NCBI RefSeq assembly: GCF_024199795.1
Contig: NZ_JANADK010000001.1
Location: 1,302,001 to 1,366,000, forward strand
Direction: 5' to 3'
DNA: 64,000 nt
Source of the DNA: Bradyrhizobium sp. CCGB01
GTDB lineage: Bacteria > Pseudomonadota > Alphaproteobacteria > Rhizobiales > Xanthobacteraceae
Both the position numbers and the translations under genes were made by a program. Shown here piece after piece: positions 55,200 through 64,000 of this stretch; position 1 is the first letter of the stretch, and each line of letters starts with the position of its first letter. The notes beneath the pieces are model-generated. The model had not been told where the DNA came from. It made no database searches and saw only the letters and a list, made by a program, of their open reading frames with translations.

Positions 55200-55985
55200 C
55201 TACTTCCGCAAAATCTTCACCAGCTCCCCGTGCACGAACTCGTTGCCGCACACCACATGCCCGGTCACCAGCGCATCGCCCGGCGTGGCGATGTCGCTCA
55301 CCGTTCCGCCGGCTTCGCGCACCATCAGCATGCCGGCGGCGATGTCCCAGGATTGCAGGTTGCGCTCCCAATAGCCGTCGAGGCGACCGGCGGCGACGAA
55401 GGCGAGGTCGAGGGAGGCGGCGCCGAAACGGCGCAGGCCTGCGACGCGGTCCTGGATCGCGGTCATCTCGCGGCGGAATTCCTCGTGGTCGCCGCGGCCG
55501 ATATGGGGCAGGCCGCAGGCCACCACGCATTCGTTGAGCTGGCGGCGGCCGGCCACGCGCAGGCGCTGGTCGTTCAGGAAGGCGCCCTTGCCGCGCTCGG
55601 CGATGTAGAGCTCGTCATTGGCGGGGTTGTAGATCACGCCCGCAATGATCGTGCCCTCGCGCACGAGGCCGATCGAGATCGCGAATTGCGGGATGCCGTG
55701 CAGGAAGTTGGTGGTGCCGTCGAGCGGATCGACGATCCAGGTGTGGCTCTTGTCGGAGCCCTCGCGGGTGCCGCCTTCCTCGCCAATGAAGCCGTAGCCG
55801 GGGCGGGCCTTGGCGAGATCCTGATAGAGGATCTCCTCGGCGCGCTTGTCGGCCAGCGAGACGAAATTGGCCGGCCCCTTCAGCGAGACCTGAAGATGCT
55901 CGATCTCGCCGAGATCGCGCTTGAGGCTGCGGCCGGCGCGGCGCGCAGCCTTGACCATGACGTTGATAGTTGCGGAATACAGCAT
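55200..55985 (-). CDS. suhB: Inositol-1-monophosphatase
   Basis: Hydrolyses inositol phosphates with Mg2+ and may act like SuhB on rRNA antitermination. The 261-aa enzyme has the metal motifs GEEGGTREG near 70, DPLDGTTNFLHG (near 86-97) and SWDIAAGMLMVREAGG (near 212-227). The start at 55985 (MLYSATINVMVKAARRAG) is chosen by family alignment; 28 further upstream residues are not family-like. Last gene of the leftward cluster, 85 bp after the Sel1 gene. A phosphatase for fructose-1,6-bisphosphate is a less likely alternative. Confidence 0.94.
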   Translation of the reverse strand: MLYSATINVMVKAARRAGRSLKRDLGEIEHLQVSLKGPANFVSLADKRAEEILYQDLAKARPGYGFIGEEGGTREGSDKSHTWIVDPLDGTTNFLHGIPQFAISIGLVREGTIIAGVIYNPANDELYIAERGKGAFLNDQRLRVAGRRQLNECVVACGLPHIGRGDHEEFRREMTAIQDRVAGLRRFGAASLDLAFVAAGRLDGYWERNLQSWDIAAGMLMVREAGGTVSDIATPGDALVTGHVVCGNEFVHGELVKILRK

Positions 55986-56070
55986 GAGCTCTGGTCTTGA
56001 TCGGGGGAAATGGCGCGAAATCGCGCCTGATTGAGGGGATTGGGTGCCCTGCGAGGGCCCTAACGTCAAG

Positions 56071-57153
56071 TCATTTGGTCCCGAGCCATTTTCTGGCGGC
56101 GGCCTCCGCCTTGGCCCGGTCCTCGGCCGGCAGGTCGGACAATTGCTTGTCGAGCTCCGGATCGCCCTTGCCGGAGGTTTTCGCCACCAGATGCCATTTA
56201 AAGCCCTCGACCTTGTCCGTGGAGGTGCCCATGCCGTTGATCAGCACCCAGGCCAGGCGGTTCTGCGCGATCGCGCTGCCCTGGCGGGAGGCCTTGCGGA
56301 GCAACGCCACAGCGGCCGGCTGGTTCTTCGGCGTGCCGGTGCCGTTGAACATGGCGATGGCGTATTCGACCTCGGCATCGACATTGTCCGCAAGCGATGC
56401 CGCCTGGAGCAGCCGCACCGCGCGTTCCGGGTCCTTCGGCACGCCGGTGCCTTCCTTGTAGAAGGTCGCGAGCGCGTATTGAGCCTCGGGCAGGCCGGCA
56501 TCGGCCGCCTGGCGCAGCAGCTCGGCGGAACGCTTGACGTCCTGCGGCAGGGTCTGGCCGTCGAGGTAGAGCAAAGCAAGGTTATAGGCCGCCTTGGGCT
56601 CGCCGAGCTTGGCGGCGGAAGCCATCAGCTTCACCGCCTCGCCTTTGTCGACCGAGCCGCCGCGGCCGGAGATGCGCAGCATGGCGAGCGCGAACATCGC
56701 CTCGCGGTCGCCGGCGTCGGCGGCGCGCTTGTACCATTCGAGCGCCTTGGCGTAGTCGCGGCGGATGCCCATGGCGTTGGAATAGAGCTCGCCCAGCATG
56801 GTCATCGCCTTGGGATCGCCAGCTTGCGCGCGGGTGGTGGCGAGCTCGAACGCCGTCTTGTACTGGCCGCGCTGATAGGCGCCGAACACCAGGTCGACGT
56901 TGGGATTGTCGGTCGGCGGCGCGGGGATCACGGTCGCGGGCAGCGCCGGCTTGGGCGAGGCGGCCGGCTTGGGAGAGGCGGAAGGCTTCGGTGCCGGCGC
57001 GGCCTCCTTCTTCTTCGTGAGCGCGTGCGGCTTGGGCTTCTGCTTCTCGGGCGCTGCGCTCGGCGTCGTCGCCGGCGGCGTGATCTGGAGCTGCGCGGCC
57101 GCGGGCGCCGTCAGCAGCAGCGTGGCCAGGATGGTGATGCACGGGAACTTCAT
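56071..57153 (-). CDS. Secreted Sel1/TPR-like repeat protein
   Basis: A 360-aa exported protein. Signal peptide MKFPCITILATLLLTAPAAA, a Pro/Ala/Lys-rich linker of about 60 residues, then five or so Sel1-like repeats (AMTMLGELYSNAMGIRRDYAK..., AYNLALLYLDGQTLPQD..., AQYALATFYKEGTGVPKDP..., AEVEYAIAMFNGTGTPKN...). Each has the alanine/glycine spacing of helix pairs used for protein binding. The partner is unknown. The start at 57153 is 8 bp after the thiE stop, so it is part of the same operon. Confidence 0.9.
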   Translation of the reverse strand: MKFPCITILATLLLTAPAAAQLQITPPATTPSAAPEKQKPKPHALTKKKEAAPAPKPSASPKPAASPKPALPATVIPAPPTDNPNVDLVFGAYQRGQYKTAFELATTRAQAGDPKAMTMLGELYSNAMGIRRDYAKALEWYKRAADAGDREAMFALAMLRISGRGGSVDKGEAVKLMASAAKLGEPKAAYNLALLYLDGQTLPQDVKRSAELLRQAADAGLPEAQYALATFYKEGTGVPKDPERAVRLLQAASLADNVDAEVEYAIAMFNGTGTPKNQPAAVALLRKASRQGSAIAQNRLAWVLINGMGTSTDKVEGFKWHLVAKTSGKGDPELDKQLSDLPAEDRAKAEAAARKWLGTK

Positions 57154-57161
57154 GTCGGGCG

Positions 57162-57836
57162 CTAGCCGTGCTCCTGACCCGCAAGCGCAGTCGCATGGGC
57201 CTTCTTGATCGCAGCGTCCACCTCGATCAGCGCGGCCTTCGCACCGCGCGGATCGGACCAGACGAATTCGCCGACCAGCACGAAATCGGCGCCGCTGGCG
57301 GCGAAGTCGTGGGCCTCTTCCAGCGAGGTCGCAAAGCCGACGCAGGGCGGCTCGAACAGTTCGGCCCACCAGTCCAGCCGCTCCGCAATCGCTTGTGCCG
57401 AGGGGCGCTGTCCCTTCGCGTCGGGCTCGCCGAACAGCAAATAGTCGGCACCGATCTCGCCCGCATCCATGGAATGGTGCCGCGTCGTCAGCCCGCCGAC
57501 GCCGGCGATGCGATCGGGCTTGAGCGATGGCAGTGCCTCTTTCAGCGCGGCGATGCCGGGGAGGTGCGCGCCGTCGGCGCCGCCGCGCGCGACCAGTTCG
57601 GCGTGGCCGTCGACCAGCAGCGCAGCGCCCGCCTTCTGCACCGGCGGCGCGAAGGCCTTGATGCGCGTGATCATGGTGCGCTGGTCGGTCTCCTTCAGCC
57701 GCAGCAGCACGGCCGCGACATCGGCAGAGGCGAGCAGGTCCGGCAGCGCGGCAACGAGCGTCGCGGGATCATCGACAACAGGCGTCGCGAGATACAGGCG
57801 CGGCGCCGGGCGCGGCGGAGGCGATTTGTTCGACAA
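57162..57836 (-). CDS. thiE: Thiamine-phosphate synthase (ThiE-like)
   Basis: Couples HMP-pyrophosphate and thiazole phosphate. A 224-aa TIM-barrel protein with PRLYLATPVVDDPATL at the start, ALLVDGHAELVARGGADGAHLPG, IAGVGGLTTRHHSMDAGEIGADYLLFGE near 120-147 and DFVLVGEFVW near the end. These are recognisable as ThiE but diverged (for example GVGGLTTR for GVSTHT-type). The gene starts 3 bp after the class I aldolase stop, an unusual neighbour. No TPP riboswitch motif was seen in front of it. Confidence 0.82.
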   Translation of the reverse strand: MSNKSPPPRPAPRLYLATPVVDDPATLVAALPDLLASADVAAVLLRLKETDQRTMITRIKAFAPPVQKAGAALLVDGHAELVARGGADGAHLPGIAALKEALPSLKPDRIAGVGGLTTRHHSMDAGEIGADYLLFGEPDAKGQRPSAQAIAERLDWWAELFEPPCVGFATSLEEAHDFAASGADFVLVGEFVWSDPRGAKAALIEVDAAIKKAHATALAGQEHG

Positions 57837-57839
57837 GAT

Positions 57840-58865
57840 CTAGGCTGCCTTCTTTTCCAGGCTGCTTTGCCATTCGCCCTTGGACGCCAGACCATTCATC
57901 CGGGCGCGATGGCTGAATGCGCTTTGGCCGGCCGCGACATTCTCGGGCTTGCCGGACCAGGCCTTCTGCGGTGCGGCCTGCAGCGCGCGGCCGTAGGAGA
58001 AGGTCAGGCCCCAGGGCAGCGGCCCGAGCTTGTGCATGGCGTTGAGATGCGCGGTTGCCTCCTCGTCCGACTGGCCGCCGGAGAGGAAGGCGATGCCGGG
58101 CACCGCCGCCGGCACGCACGCCTTCAGGAGCCGCAGGGTCTTCTCCGCGACTTCCTCGACGGGCGCCTGCTTCGCGCACTTCTTGCCAGAGATCGCCATG
58201 TTCGGCTTCAGCACCATGCCTTCGAGCGCGACGCGCTGCACGCGCAGTTCCTGGAACGTCTTGTTGAGCACGCGGGTCGTCACCTCATAGCAGCGGTCGA
58301 TGTCGTGATCGCCGTCCATCAGCACTTCCGGCTCGACGATCGGCACGATCTGCGCGGCCTGGCACAGTGCTGCATAGCGCGCCAGCGCGTGGGCGTTGAC
58401 GCTGATCGCGGTCATCGAGGGGATGCCGCTGCCGATATCGATCACCGCGCGCCATTTGGCGAAGCGCGCGCCGCGCTCGTAATATTTCTTCAACCGCTCG
58501 GCGAGCTTGTCGAGCCCGACGGTGACGAGCTCGCCCGGGCACATCGGCAGGGCTTGCGTGCCTTCGTCGACCTTGATGCCGGGAATGGCGCCGCTCTGTT
58601 CGATCAGCTTGACCAGCGGCGTGCCGTCTTTGGCATCCTGCCAGATCGTCTCGTCATAGAGGATCACGCCGGAGATGCACTGGCTCATGGCCTCCTTGGA
58701 CCGGAACAGCATCTCGCGATAGTCGCGGCGGTTGTCTTCGGTCGATTCCACGCCGATCGCGTCAAATCGCTTCTTGATGGTGCCGGAGGATTCGTCGGCG
58801 GCAAGGATGCCCTTGCCTGATACGACCATGGCGGTCGCGATTCTGTTGAGCTCAGTCAGATTCAT
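57840..58865 (-). CDS. Fructose-bisphosphate aldolase, class I
   Basis: Schiff-base aldolase, metal-independent. 341 aa, with GKGILAADESSGTIKKRFD, MLFRSKEAMSQCISGVILYDETI, IVPIVEPEVLMDGDHDIDRC, the Schiff-base lysine in EGMVLKPNMAISGKK and FLSGGQSDEEATAHLNAM. The start at 58865 (MNLTELNRIATAM) has GGGAGG 8 nt upstream. It lies 326 bp downstream of the class II enzyme; this gap has a repeat. Carrying both aldolase classes in a row is unusual. ThiE follows at 3 bp. Confidence 0.96.
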   Translation of the reverse strand: MNLTELNRIATAMVVSGKGILAADESSGTIKKRFDAIGVESTEDNRRDYREMLFRSKEAMSQCISGVILYDETIWQDAKDGTPLVKLIEQSGAIPGIKVDEGTQALPMCPGELVTVGLDKLAERLKKYYERGARFAKWRAVIDIGSGIPSMTAISVNAHALARYAALCQAAQIVPIVEPEVLMDGDHDIDRCYEVTTRVLNKTFQELRVQRVALEGMVLKPNMAISGKKCAKQAPVEEVAEKTLRLLKACVPAAVPGIAFLSGGQSDEEATAHLNAMHKLGPLPWGLTFSYGRALQAAPQKAWSGKPENVAAGQSAFSHRARMNGLASKGEWQSSLEKKAA

Positions 58866-58989
58866 CGAGAGGTCCTCCCAAAACGATTCTGCCCTTGCCT
58901 GTGAAAATAGACGGTTCTCGGGCAATTGCCGAGTTAACGTTCGTCGCAGGGTAAAGGGGGCGGGAGGTCGTCGGGTAAATGGCTGGCTG

Positions 58990-59187
58990 GGCGACCCTTC
59001 ACCTCGCCCCGCTTGCGGGGAGAGGCATAGGCCGCCCTTGGTGGCCGTCTTTAAGAACGCCGAAGCGGAGCTTCGGCCATGCGCGAAGCGACCGGGTGAG
59101 GGGGTACAGGTCTATCGATAGGGCACAACGCGCGGAGAGAGCCCCTCACCCCGACCCTCTCCCCGCAAGAACGGGGAGAGGGAGGGA
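58990..59187. repeat. GC-rich palindromic repeat between the two aldolases
   Basis: Within the 326-bp gap, GCGACCCTTCACCTCGCCCC begins and CCCTCTCCCCGCAAGAACGGGGAGAGGGAGGG-type sequence ends an element with two strong hairpins (CCCCGCTTGCGGGG and CTCTCCCCGC...GGGGAGAG). It resembles the 7621-7770 element. It could process or partly terminate the transcript before the class I gene. Confidence 0.75.
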
Positions 59188-59191
59188 TAGA

Positions 59192-60259
59192 TCACGCGAC
59201 CTTCGGATCCAGCTCGCCCTTGGCGTAGCGCTTGGCCATCTCGGCGGTGGTCAGGACCTTCTTGATCTTGGAGGCCTGGCCGGCGGTGTTGAACTCCTGG
59301 AGCCGCTGCTTGCACAGCTTGGTCATCGCTTCCATCGCGGGCTTCAGGTACTTGCGCGGGTCGAACTCTTCCGGGTGCTCCTTGAACACCTTGCGGATCT
59401 GGCCGGTCATGGCCATGCGGTTGTCGGTGTCGATGTTGATCTTGCGCACGCCGTTCTTGATGCCGCGCTGGATCTCGGCGACCGGCACGCCCCAGGTCGG
59501 CTTCATCTTGCCGCCGAACTCGTTGATGATGTCCTGGAGGTCCTGCGGCACCGACGAGGAGCCGTGCATCACCAGATGCGTGTTCGGCAGCTTGCGGTGG
59601 ATTTCCTCGATCACCTTCATGGCGAGGATGTCGCCGTCAGGCTTGCGGGTGAATTTGTAGGCACCGTGAGAAGTGCCCATCGCGATCGCGAGCGCGTCGA
59701 CCTTGGTCTCCTGGACGAACTTCACGGCCTCGTCCGGATTGGTCAGGAGCTGGTCGTGGCTCAGCTTGCCTTCGGCGCCGTGGCCGTCTTCCTTGTCGCC
59801 CATGCCGGTCTCGAGCGAGCCGAGCACGCCGAGTTCACCCTCGACCGAGATGCCGCCGAGATGGGCCATGTCGGTCACGGTCTTGGTGACGCCGACATTG
59901 TAGTTCCAGTCGGCCGGGCTCTTGCCGTCGGCCTTGAGCGAGCCGTCCATCATCACCGAGGTGAAGCCGGCCTGGATCGCGGTCATGCAGGTCGCGGCCT
60001 CGTTGCCGTGGTCGAGATGCACGCAGACCGGAATGTGCGGATAAATCTCGGTGACCGCGTCCATCATGTGCTTGAGCATGATGTCGTTGGCGTAGGAGCG
60101 CGCACCGCGCGAGGCCTGGATGATGACGGGGGCGTCGACCGTGTTGGCCGCGTCCATGATCGCCAGCGCCTGCTCCATGTTGTTGATGTTGAAGGCCGGT
60201 ACGCCGTAATCGTTCTCAGCCGCATGGTCGAGCAATTGACGCAACGTGATCCGAGCCAT
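59192..60259 (-). CDS. fba: Fructose-bisphosphate aldolase, class II (Calvin-type)
   Basis: Zn2+-dependent aldolase, 355 aa. The metal and substrate landmarks are [15 protein letters not shown] near 82-96, [24 protein letters not shown] and [13 protein letters not shown] near 238-250, then [16 protein letters not shown]. The length and C-terminal [15 protein letters not shown] match the longer class II subtype found with Calvin-cycle (cbbA) genes. It starts 57 bp after pgk and ends 4 bp after the repeat. Strictly, the reverse gluconeogenic or fixation role is inferred from neighbours. Confidence 0.96.
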   Translation of the reverse strand: MARITLRQLLDHAAENDYGVPAFNINNMEQALAIMDAANTVDAPVIIQASRGARSYANDIMLKHMMDAVTEIYPHIPVCVHLDHGNEAATCMTAIQAGFTSVMMDGSLKADGKSPADWNYNVGVTKTVTDMAHLGGISVEGELGVLGSLETGMGDKEDGHGAEGKLSHDQLLTNPDEAVKFVQETKVDALAIAMGTSHGAYKFTRKPDGDILAMKVIEEIHRKLPNTHLVMHGSSSVPQDLQDIINEFGGKMKPTWGVPVAEIQRGIKNGVRKINIDTDNRMAMTGQIRKVFKEHPEEFDPRKYLKPAMEAMTKLCKQRLQEFNTAGQASKIKKVLTTAEMAKRYAKGELDPKVA

Positions 60260-60316
60260 GTGTCTTTTTCTCCGTTTGGGCCTGCAGGGCCGCTTGCTTC
60301 TCTTCTTGCCGACTAA

Positions 60317-61516
60317 TTACTTGGTGCGCAGAACTTCGACGCCGGGCAGGGGCTTGCCTTCCATCCATTCAAGAAATGCGCCACCGGCGGTCGAAACATA
60401 GGTGAACTGACCGGCCACATGGGCCTGGTTGAGGGCCGCAACGGTGTCGCCGCCGCCCGCGATCGAGATCAGTTTCTTGGCCTTGGTGCGCTCGGCGGCG
60501 TGCTTGGCGGCCGCGACCGTGCCGCGGTCGAACGGCTGCATCTCGAAAGCGCCGAGCGGTCCGTTCCAGACCAGGGTGGCTGCGTCATCGATGGCGGCAT
60601 GGACCCGCGCGATCGACTGCGGACCGACATCGAGGATCATGCCGTCGGCCGGGATCGCATCGAGCCCGTAGGCATGCGAGGGCGCATTGGCGGCGAAGTG
60701 ATAGGCGACCGTGGCGTCGACGGGCAGGATGATCGCGCAATTGGCGGCTTCCGCCTTTTCCATGATGCGCAGCGCGGTGGCGGCGAGATCCTTCTCGGCC
60801 AGCGACTTGCCGACCGCGACGCCCTGGGCGTGCAGGAAGGTGTTGGCCATGCCGCCGCCGATCACCAGCGCATCGACCTTGTTGACGAGGTTTTCGAGCA
60901 GGTCGATCTTGGTCGAGACCTTTGCGCCGCCGATGATCGCGATGACGGGCTTGGTCGGCGAACCCAGCGCCTTCTCCAGCGCGACGAGCTCGGCCTGCAT
61001 GGTGCGGCCGGCATAGGCCGGCAGCTTGTGGCCGAGGCCTTCGGTCGTGGCATGGGCGCGGTGCGCGGCCGAGAAGGCGTCATTGACCCAGATGTCGCCG
61101 AGCTTCGCCAATTCCGCGACGAAGGCGGGATCGTTCTTTTCCTCTTCCTTGTGGAAGCGGGTATTTTCCAGGCACAGGATGTCGCCATCCTTCAGCGCCG
61201 CCACGGCCGTGGCCGCGGGCTCGCCGACGCAGTCGTCGGCGAAGGCGACGGGCTTGTTCACGACCTTCGACAAAGCTTCGGCAACCGGCTTGAGCGACTC
61301 CTTGGGGTCGCGTCCCTTTGGCCGGCCGAAATGCGCGAGCAGGATGACCTTGCCGCCCTTGTCCGAGATTTCGGTGATGGTCGGCGCGACGCGCTCGAGC
61401 CGGGTGGCGTCGCTGACGCGCCCGTTCTCCATGGGCACGTTGAGATCGACGCGCAGCAGCACGCGCTTGCCCTTCACGTCGACGTCGTCGAGGGTGCGGA
61501 ATTTAGCGGACATCAT
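60317..61516 (-). CDS. pgk: Phosphoglycerate kinase
   Basis: Transfers phosphate between 1,3-bisphosphoglycerate and ADP, reversibly. A 399-aa enzyme with [18 protein letters not shown] near 16-33, [51 protein letters not shown] and the nucleotide-binding [13 protein letters not shown] near the end. Starts ATG at 61516 (MMSAKF); the second ATG three bases on is equally plausible. It begins 3 bp after the small membrane ORF stop, so expression is coupled to gap. Confidence 0.97.
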   Translation of the reverse strand: MMSAKFRTLDDVDVKGKRVLLRVDLNVPMENGRVSDATRLERVAPTITEISDKGGKVILLAHFGRPKGRDPKESLKPVAEALSKVVNKPVAFADDCVGEPAATAVAALKDGDILCLENTRFHKEEEKNDPAFVAELAKLGDIWVNDAFSAAHRAHATTEGLGHKLPAYAGRTMQAELVALEKALGSPTKPVIAIIGGAKVSTKIDLLENLVNKVDALVIGGGMANTFLHAQGVAVGKSLAEKDLAATALRIMEKAEAANCAIILPVDATVAYHFAANAPSHAYGLDAIPADGMILDVGPQSIARVHAAIDDAATLVWNGPLGAFEMQPFDRGTVAAAKHAAERTKAKKLISIAGGGDTVAALNQAHVAGQFTYVSTAGGAFLEWMEGKPLPGVEVLRTK

Positions 61517-61519
61517 TCA

Positions 61520-61684
61520 TCATCCGTGCGTCGGAGTATCGGACTCGGAAGGCGGGTAATGGCCATGATCGCCGCTTCCGCCACCGTCTTTCGGTGATCT
61601 CACTTTATGGCCCTGGCGAAATCCGTACGCGATCAACGCGATCAACAGTATGACGCCAGGGATGCCGATCCAGTGAGGAAGCAC
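61520..61684 (-). CDS. 54-aa membrane protein between gap and pgk
   Basis: GTG start at 61684 with AGGAGG about 6 nt upstream. It begins 9 bp after the gap stop and its own stop is 3 bp before pgk. Translation gives MLPHWIGIPGVILLIALIAY, then GFRQGHKVRSPKDGGGSG and DHGHYPPSESDTPTHG, so one helix (about 6-22) is followed by a basic and then a His/Ser/Asp-rich tail. It is too short for most gene callers. The strong ribosome site, tight coupling and membrane helix argue for a real gene. Unknown family. Confidence 0.75.
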   Translation of the reverse strand: MLPHWIGIPGVILLIALIAYGFRQGHKVRSPKDGGGSGDHGHYPPSESDTPTHG

Positions 61685-61693
61685 GTGGCCTCC

Positions 61694-62701
61694 TTAGATC
61701 ACCTTCGCGATCGCGACGGCGGTGTCCGCCATGCGGTTCGAGAAGCCCCACTCGTTGTCGTACCAGGACATCACGCGCACCAGCGTGCCGTTCTGCACCT
61801 TGGTCTGGTCCTCGTGGAAGGTCGAGGAGTGCGGATCGTGGTTGAAGTCGATCGAGACGTTCGGCGCAGTGGTGTAGCCGAGGATGCCCTTGAGCTGCTG
61901 CTCACTGGCGCGCTTCATCGCGGCGTTGATTTCCTTGGCGTCGGTGGCGCGCTTGGCGACGATCTTGAGGTCGACGACCGAGACGTTCGGGGTCGGCACG
62001 CGGATCGCGACGCCGTCGAGCTTGCCTTTCAGCTCGGGCAGCACGAGGCCGATCGCCTTGGCGGCACCGGTCGAGGTCGGGATCATCGACATCGCAGCCG
62101 CGCGGCCGCGGTAGAGATCCTTGTGCATGGTGTCGAGCGTCGGCTGGTCGCCGGTATAGGCGTGGATCGTGGTCATGAAGCCGGTCTCGATGCCGACCAG
62201 GTCGTTCAGCACCTTGGCAACCGGCGCAAGGCAGTTGGTGGTGCAGGAGCCGTTGGAGACGACCAGATGATCCTTGGTCAGGGTCTCGTGGTTGACGCCG
62301 TAGACGATGGTGGCGTCGGCGCCGTCGGCGGGCGCGGAAACCAGAACGCGCTTGGCGCCGGCGGTCAGGTGCGCGGAGGCCTTGTCCTTCGAGGTGAAGA
62401 TGCCGGTGCATTCCAGCGCGATGTCGACGCCGAGATCCTTCCAGGGCAGCTTCGAGGGATCGCGCTCGGCGGTCACCTTGATCTTGCCGCCGCCGAGGTT
62501 GATCGAGTCGCCGTCGACGGTGACGGTGCCGGGGAAGCGGCCATGGACGCTGTCGAAGCGGAGGAGATGGGCGTTGGTCTCGACCGGGCCGAGATCGTTG
62601 ATGCCGACGACCTCGATGTCCTTGCGGCCGGACTCGGCGATAGCACGCAGCACGTTGCGGCCGATGCGGCCAAAACCGTTAATTCCGACGCGGACTGCCA
62701 T
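61694..62701 (-). CDS. gap: Glyceraldehyde-3-phosphate dehydrogenase
   Basis: Interconverts GAP and 1,3-bisphosphoglycerate. A 335-aa type I enzyme with [16 protein letters not shown] at the start, the catalytic Cys153 in [13 protein letters not shown] (149-161), [12 protein letters not shown], and [15 protein letters not shown] near the end. NDLGPVE follows VVGI (32-41), so an aspartate is in the cofactor selectivity position, which favours NAD+ (with caution). AAGGAG lies 7 nt upstream. The 170-bp gap to tkt has a GC hairpin CGCCCGGTTCGGCCGGGCG (about 62800-62818) and an AT-rich zone that may be a promoter. Confidence 0.97.
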   Translation of the reverse strand: MAVRVGINGFGRIGRNVLRAIAESGRKDIEVVGINDLGPVETNAHLLRFDSVHGRFPGTVTVDGDSINLGGGKIKVTAERDPSKLPWKDLGVDIALECTGIFTSKDKASAHLTAGAKRVLVSAPADGADATIVYGVNHETLTKDHLVVSNGSCTTNCLAPVAKVLNDLVGIETGFMTTIHAYTGDQPTLDTMHKDLYRGRAAAMSMIPTSTGAAKAIGLVLPELKGKLDGVAIRVPTPNVSVVDLKIVAKRATDAKEINAAMKRASEQQLKGILGYTTAPNVSIDFNHDPHSSTFHEDQTKVQNGTLVRVMSWYDNEWGFSNRMADTAVAIAKVI

Positions 62702-62871
62702 GTTTCATCTCCTTATGACCGTTCAATGACGTGATCGATAACGCCTAATCTTCCCGCACAACGCGCTCTACGCGCTTGCGAGGGTTTTTTAGGGGCGGAC
62801 GCCCGGTTCGGCCGGGCGGTGCTTGATCATATGAGAGATTACGTAGTCCTTTTTTTTGGCAAGCTCAACTC

Positions 62872-64000
62872 TCAGCTAACGCGCTTCAGCACGGCGTTAA
62901 CCGCAGCCTCGGCGGTAATGCCGAAATGCTTGTAAAGATCCTTCGCCGGCGCGCTCGCACCGAACGAATGCATGCCGACGAATTCGCCATCCTGGCCGAT
63001 CACGGCGTCCCAGCCCCAGCGCACCGCGGCTTCGATCGCGACCTTCACCGGCGCGTTGCCGATGATCTCGGCACGCTTGGCTTCTGGTTGCGCTAACAAA
63101 AGCTCGAGCGAGGGCACCGAGACCACCCGTGACGCGATGCCGCGCTCGGCGAGCTGCTTCTGGGCGGCAACCGCGATCTCGACCTCGGAACCGGAAGCGA
63201 ACAGCGTCGCCCTGGCTTCGCCCTGGGCTGCGACCAGCTCGTAGGCGCCGGCCGCGCAGGGATTGTCGTTCGGCGCATTGGTGCGGAGCTGCGGCAGGTT
63301 CTGCCGCGTCAGGGCCAGCACCGTCGGGCCGTCGATGCGGTTGAGCGCGAGCTCCCAGCACTCGGCGACCTCGATGGCATCGCAGGGACGGAACACGCGC
63401 ATGTTCGGAATGGCGCGAAGTGCCGCGAGATGCTCGACCGGCTGGTGGGTCGGGCCGTCCTCGCCGAGGCCGATGGAATCGTGCGTCATCACGTAGACGA
63501 CGCCGGCGCCCATCAGCGCGGCAAGGCGCATCGCGGGACGCGCATAATCGGTGAACACCAGGAAGGTCGCGCCGTTCGGTGCGAAGCCGCCGTGCAGGAA
63601 GATGCCGTTCATCGCAGCCGCCATGCCGTGCTCGCGGATGCCGTAATGGATGAAGCGGCCCTTCGGCGTCTTGGCCGAGAACGCGGTCGCCGACTTCGCC
63701 TTGTTGTTGTTGGAGCCGGTGAGGTCGGCGGAGCCTGCGAGGAATTCCATCGGCATCGCGCCGGCGATGACTTCGATCACGGCTTCCGAGGATTTGCGGG
63801 TGGCCGCGGTCATCGGCTTTTCCAGCAGCTCCTTCTTGTACGCACGCACCGCCTTGGCGAGCGAAGCGGGACGCTCATGACGCAGACGGCGCTCGAACTC
63901 GGCACGCTTGCGGCTGCCGAGCTCGCCGAGCCGGCCCTCCCATTCCTGTCGTGCCGCCGCGCCGCGGCTGCCGGCTTCGCGCCAGGCCTTCAGCACGTCG
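62872..64000 (-). CDS. tkt: Transketolase (C-terminal part; N-terminus outside window)
   Basis: Transfers two-carbon ketol units in the pentose phosphate and Calvin routes. The frame enters from the right edge; about 376 C-terminal residues are here. The visible pyrimidine domain includes FIHYGIREHGMAAAMNGI with the catalytic glutamate, MTHDSIGLGEDGPTHQPVEH and VALTRQNLP, then the C-terminal ATLFASGSEVEIA domain. The stop is at 62872-62874. Everything fits the tkt-gap-pgk-fba order of many rhizobia. Because of the boundary, the start and total length cannot be judged. Confidence 0.96.
   Translation of the reverse strand, partial: DVLKAWREAGSRGAAARQEWEGRLGELGSRKRAEFERRLRHERPASLAKAVRAYKKELLEKPMTAATRKSSEAVIEVIAGAMPMEFLAGSADLTGSNNNKAKSATAFSAKTPKGRFIHYGIREHGMAAAMNGIFLHGGFAPNGATFLVFTDYARPAMRLAALMGAGVVYVMTHDSIGLGEDGPTHQPVEHLAALRAIPNMRVFRPCDAIEVAECWELALNRIDGPTVLALTRQNLPQLRTNAPNDNPCAAGAYELVAAQGEARATLFASGSEVEIAVAAQKQLAERGIASRVVSVPSLELLLAQPEAKRAEIIGNAPVKVAIEAAVRWGWDAVIGQDGEFVGMHSFGASAPAKDLYKHFGITAEAAVNAVLKRVS

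Noticed and set aside
62702..62871. Terminator for tkt at the hairpin near 62800-62818
   Set aside because: The hairpin is strong but has no T-tract on the minus strand, so it is not a clear rho-independent terminator and may be part of the gap leader.

Overview
The window is a GC-rich chromosomal segment of an alphaproteobacterium, most likely Bradyrhizobium or a close Nitrobacteraceae relative. The evidence is gene content: an RcdA-type DUF1465 protein, DUF1192, DUF2849/DUF934 beside a one-subunit sulfite reductase, a cysteine-free L31, and tkt-gap-pgk-fba order. Many short palindromic repeats between genes fit the same group. The species is an inference. I saw no phage, IS transposase, CRISPR array, rRNA or tRNA. 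Nearly every gene looks like ordinary chromosomal backbone.

Layout. 1-4.7 kb: two tandem paralogous chemoreceptors (the first cut by the window edge) and a 51-aa membrane protein. 4.9-7.4 kb: a CsbD stress protein and malate synthase G. 7.8-19.3 kb: a complete sulfate uptake and assimilation locus. cysD-cysNC reads leftward; cysG-DUF2849-cysI-DUF934-cysH reads rightward, followed by the sulfate ABC transporter sbp-cysT-cysW-cysA. 19.4-29.9 kb: a CAP-domain lipoprotein, a patatin-3-hydroxybutyrate dehydrogenase pair, a TauE/SafE permease, a polysaccharide flippase, a DsbD-N protein, YqgE, a TfdA-like dioxygenase, two SDRs and a second CsbD-like protein. 30-34.3 kb: envelope genes (SGNH-like protein, MltB-type transglycosylase, galU). 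34.5-40.2 kb: a diguanylate cyclase and a large GGDEF-EAL protein flank three small genes, one of them a secreted six-cysteine protein.

40.3-45.5 kb: quinone oxidoreductase, DUF1192, a probable small RNA, rcdA, rpmE and an MsbA-like exporter. 45.5-49.3 kb: a GNAT enzyme, a MotB-like/MotA-like inner-membrane pair and an SAM methyltransferase. 49.5-55.2 kb: an RND efflux pair and a solitary AAA ATPase. 55.2-64 kb: a leftward central-carbon cluster, tkt (partial)-gap-small membrane ORF-pgk-class II aldolase-class I aldolase-thiE-Sel1 protein-suhB.

How it fits together: the cys locus carries sulfate from import through activation (CysD/CysNC), APS reduction (CysH with a full Fe-S cysteine set) and sulfite reduction (CysI with siroheme from CysG), with two uncharacterised small partners embedded. 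The right end supplies gluconeogenic/Calvin-type C3-C6 interconversion. The best leads for new biology are a compact RNA at about 41.9-42.0 kb with anti-Shine-Dalgarno loops, the DUF2849/DUF934 partners of the sulfite reductase, an SGNH protein lacking two catalytic residues, a symmetric six-cysteine exported peptide, and an unlisted 54-aa membrane protein between gap and pgk. I found no clear new multi-gene defence or mobile system.
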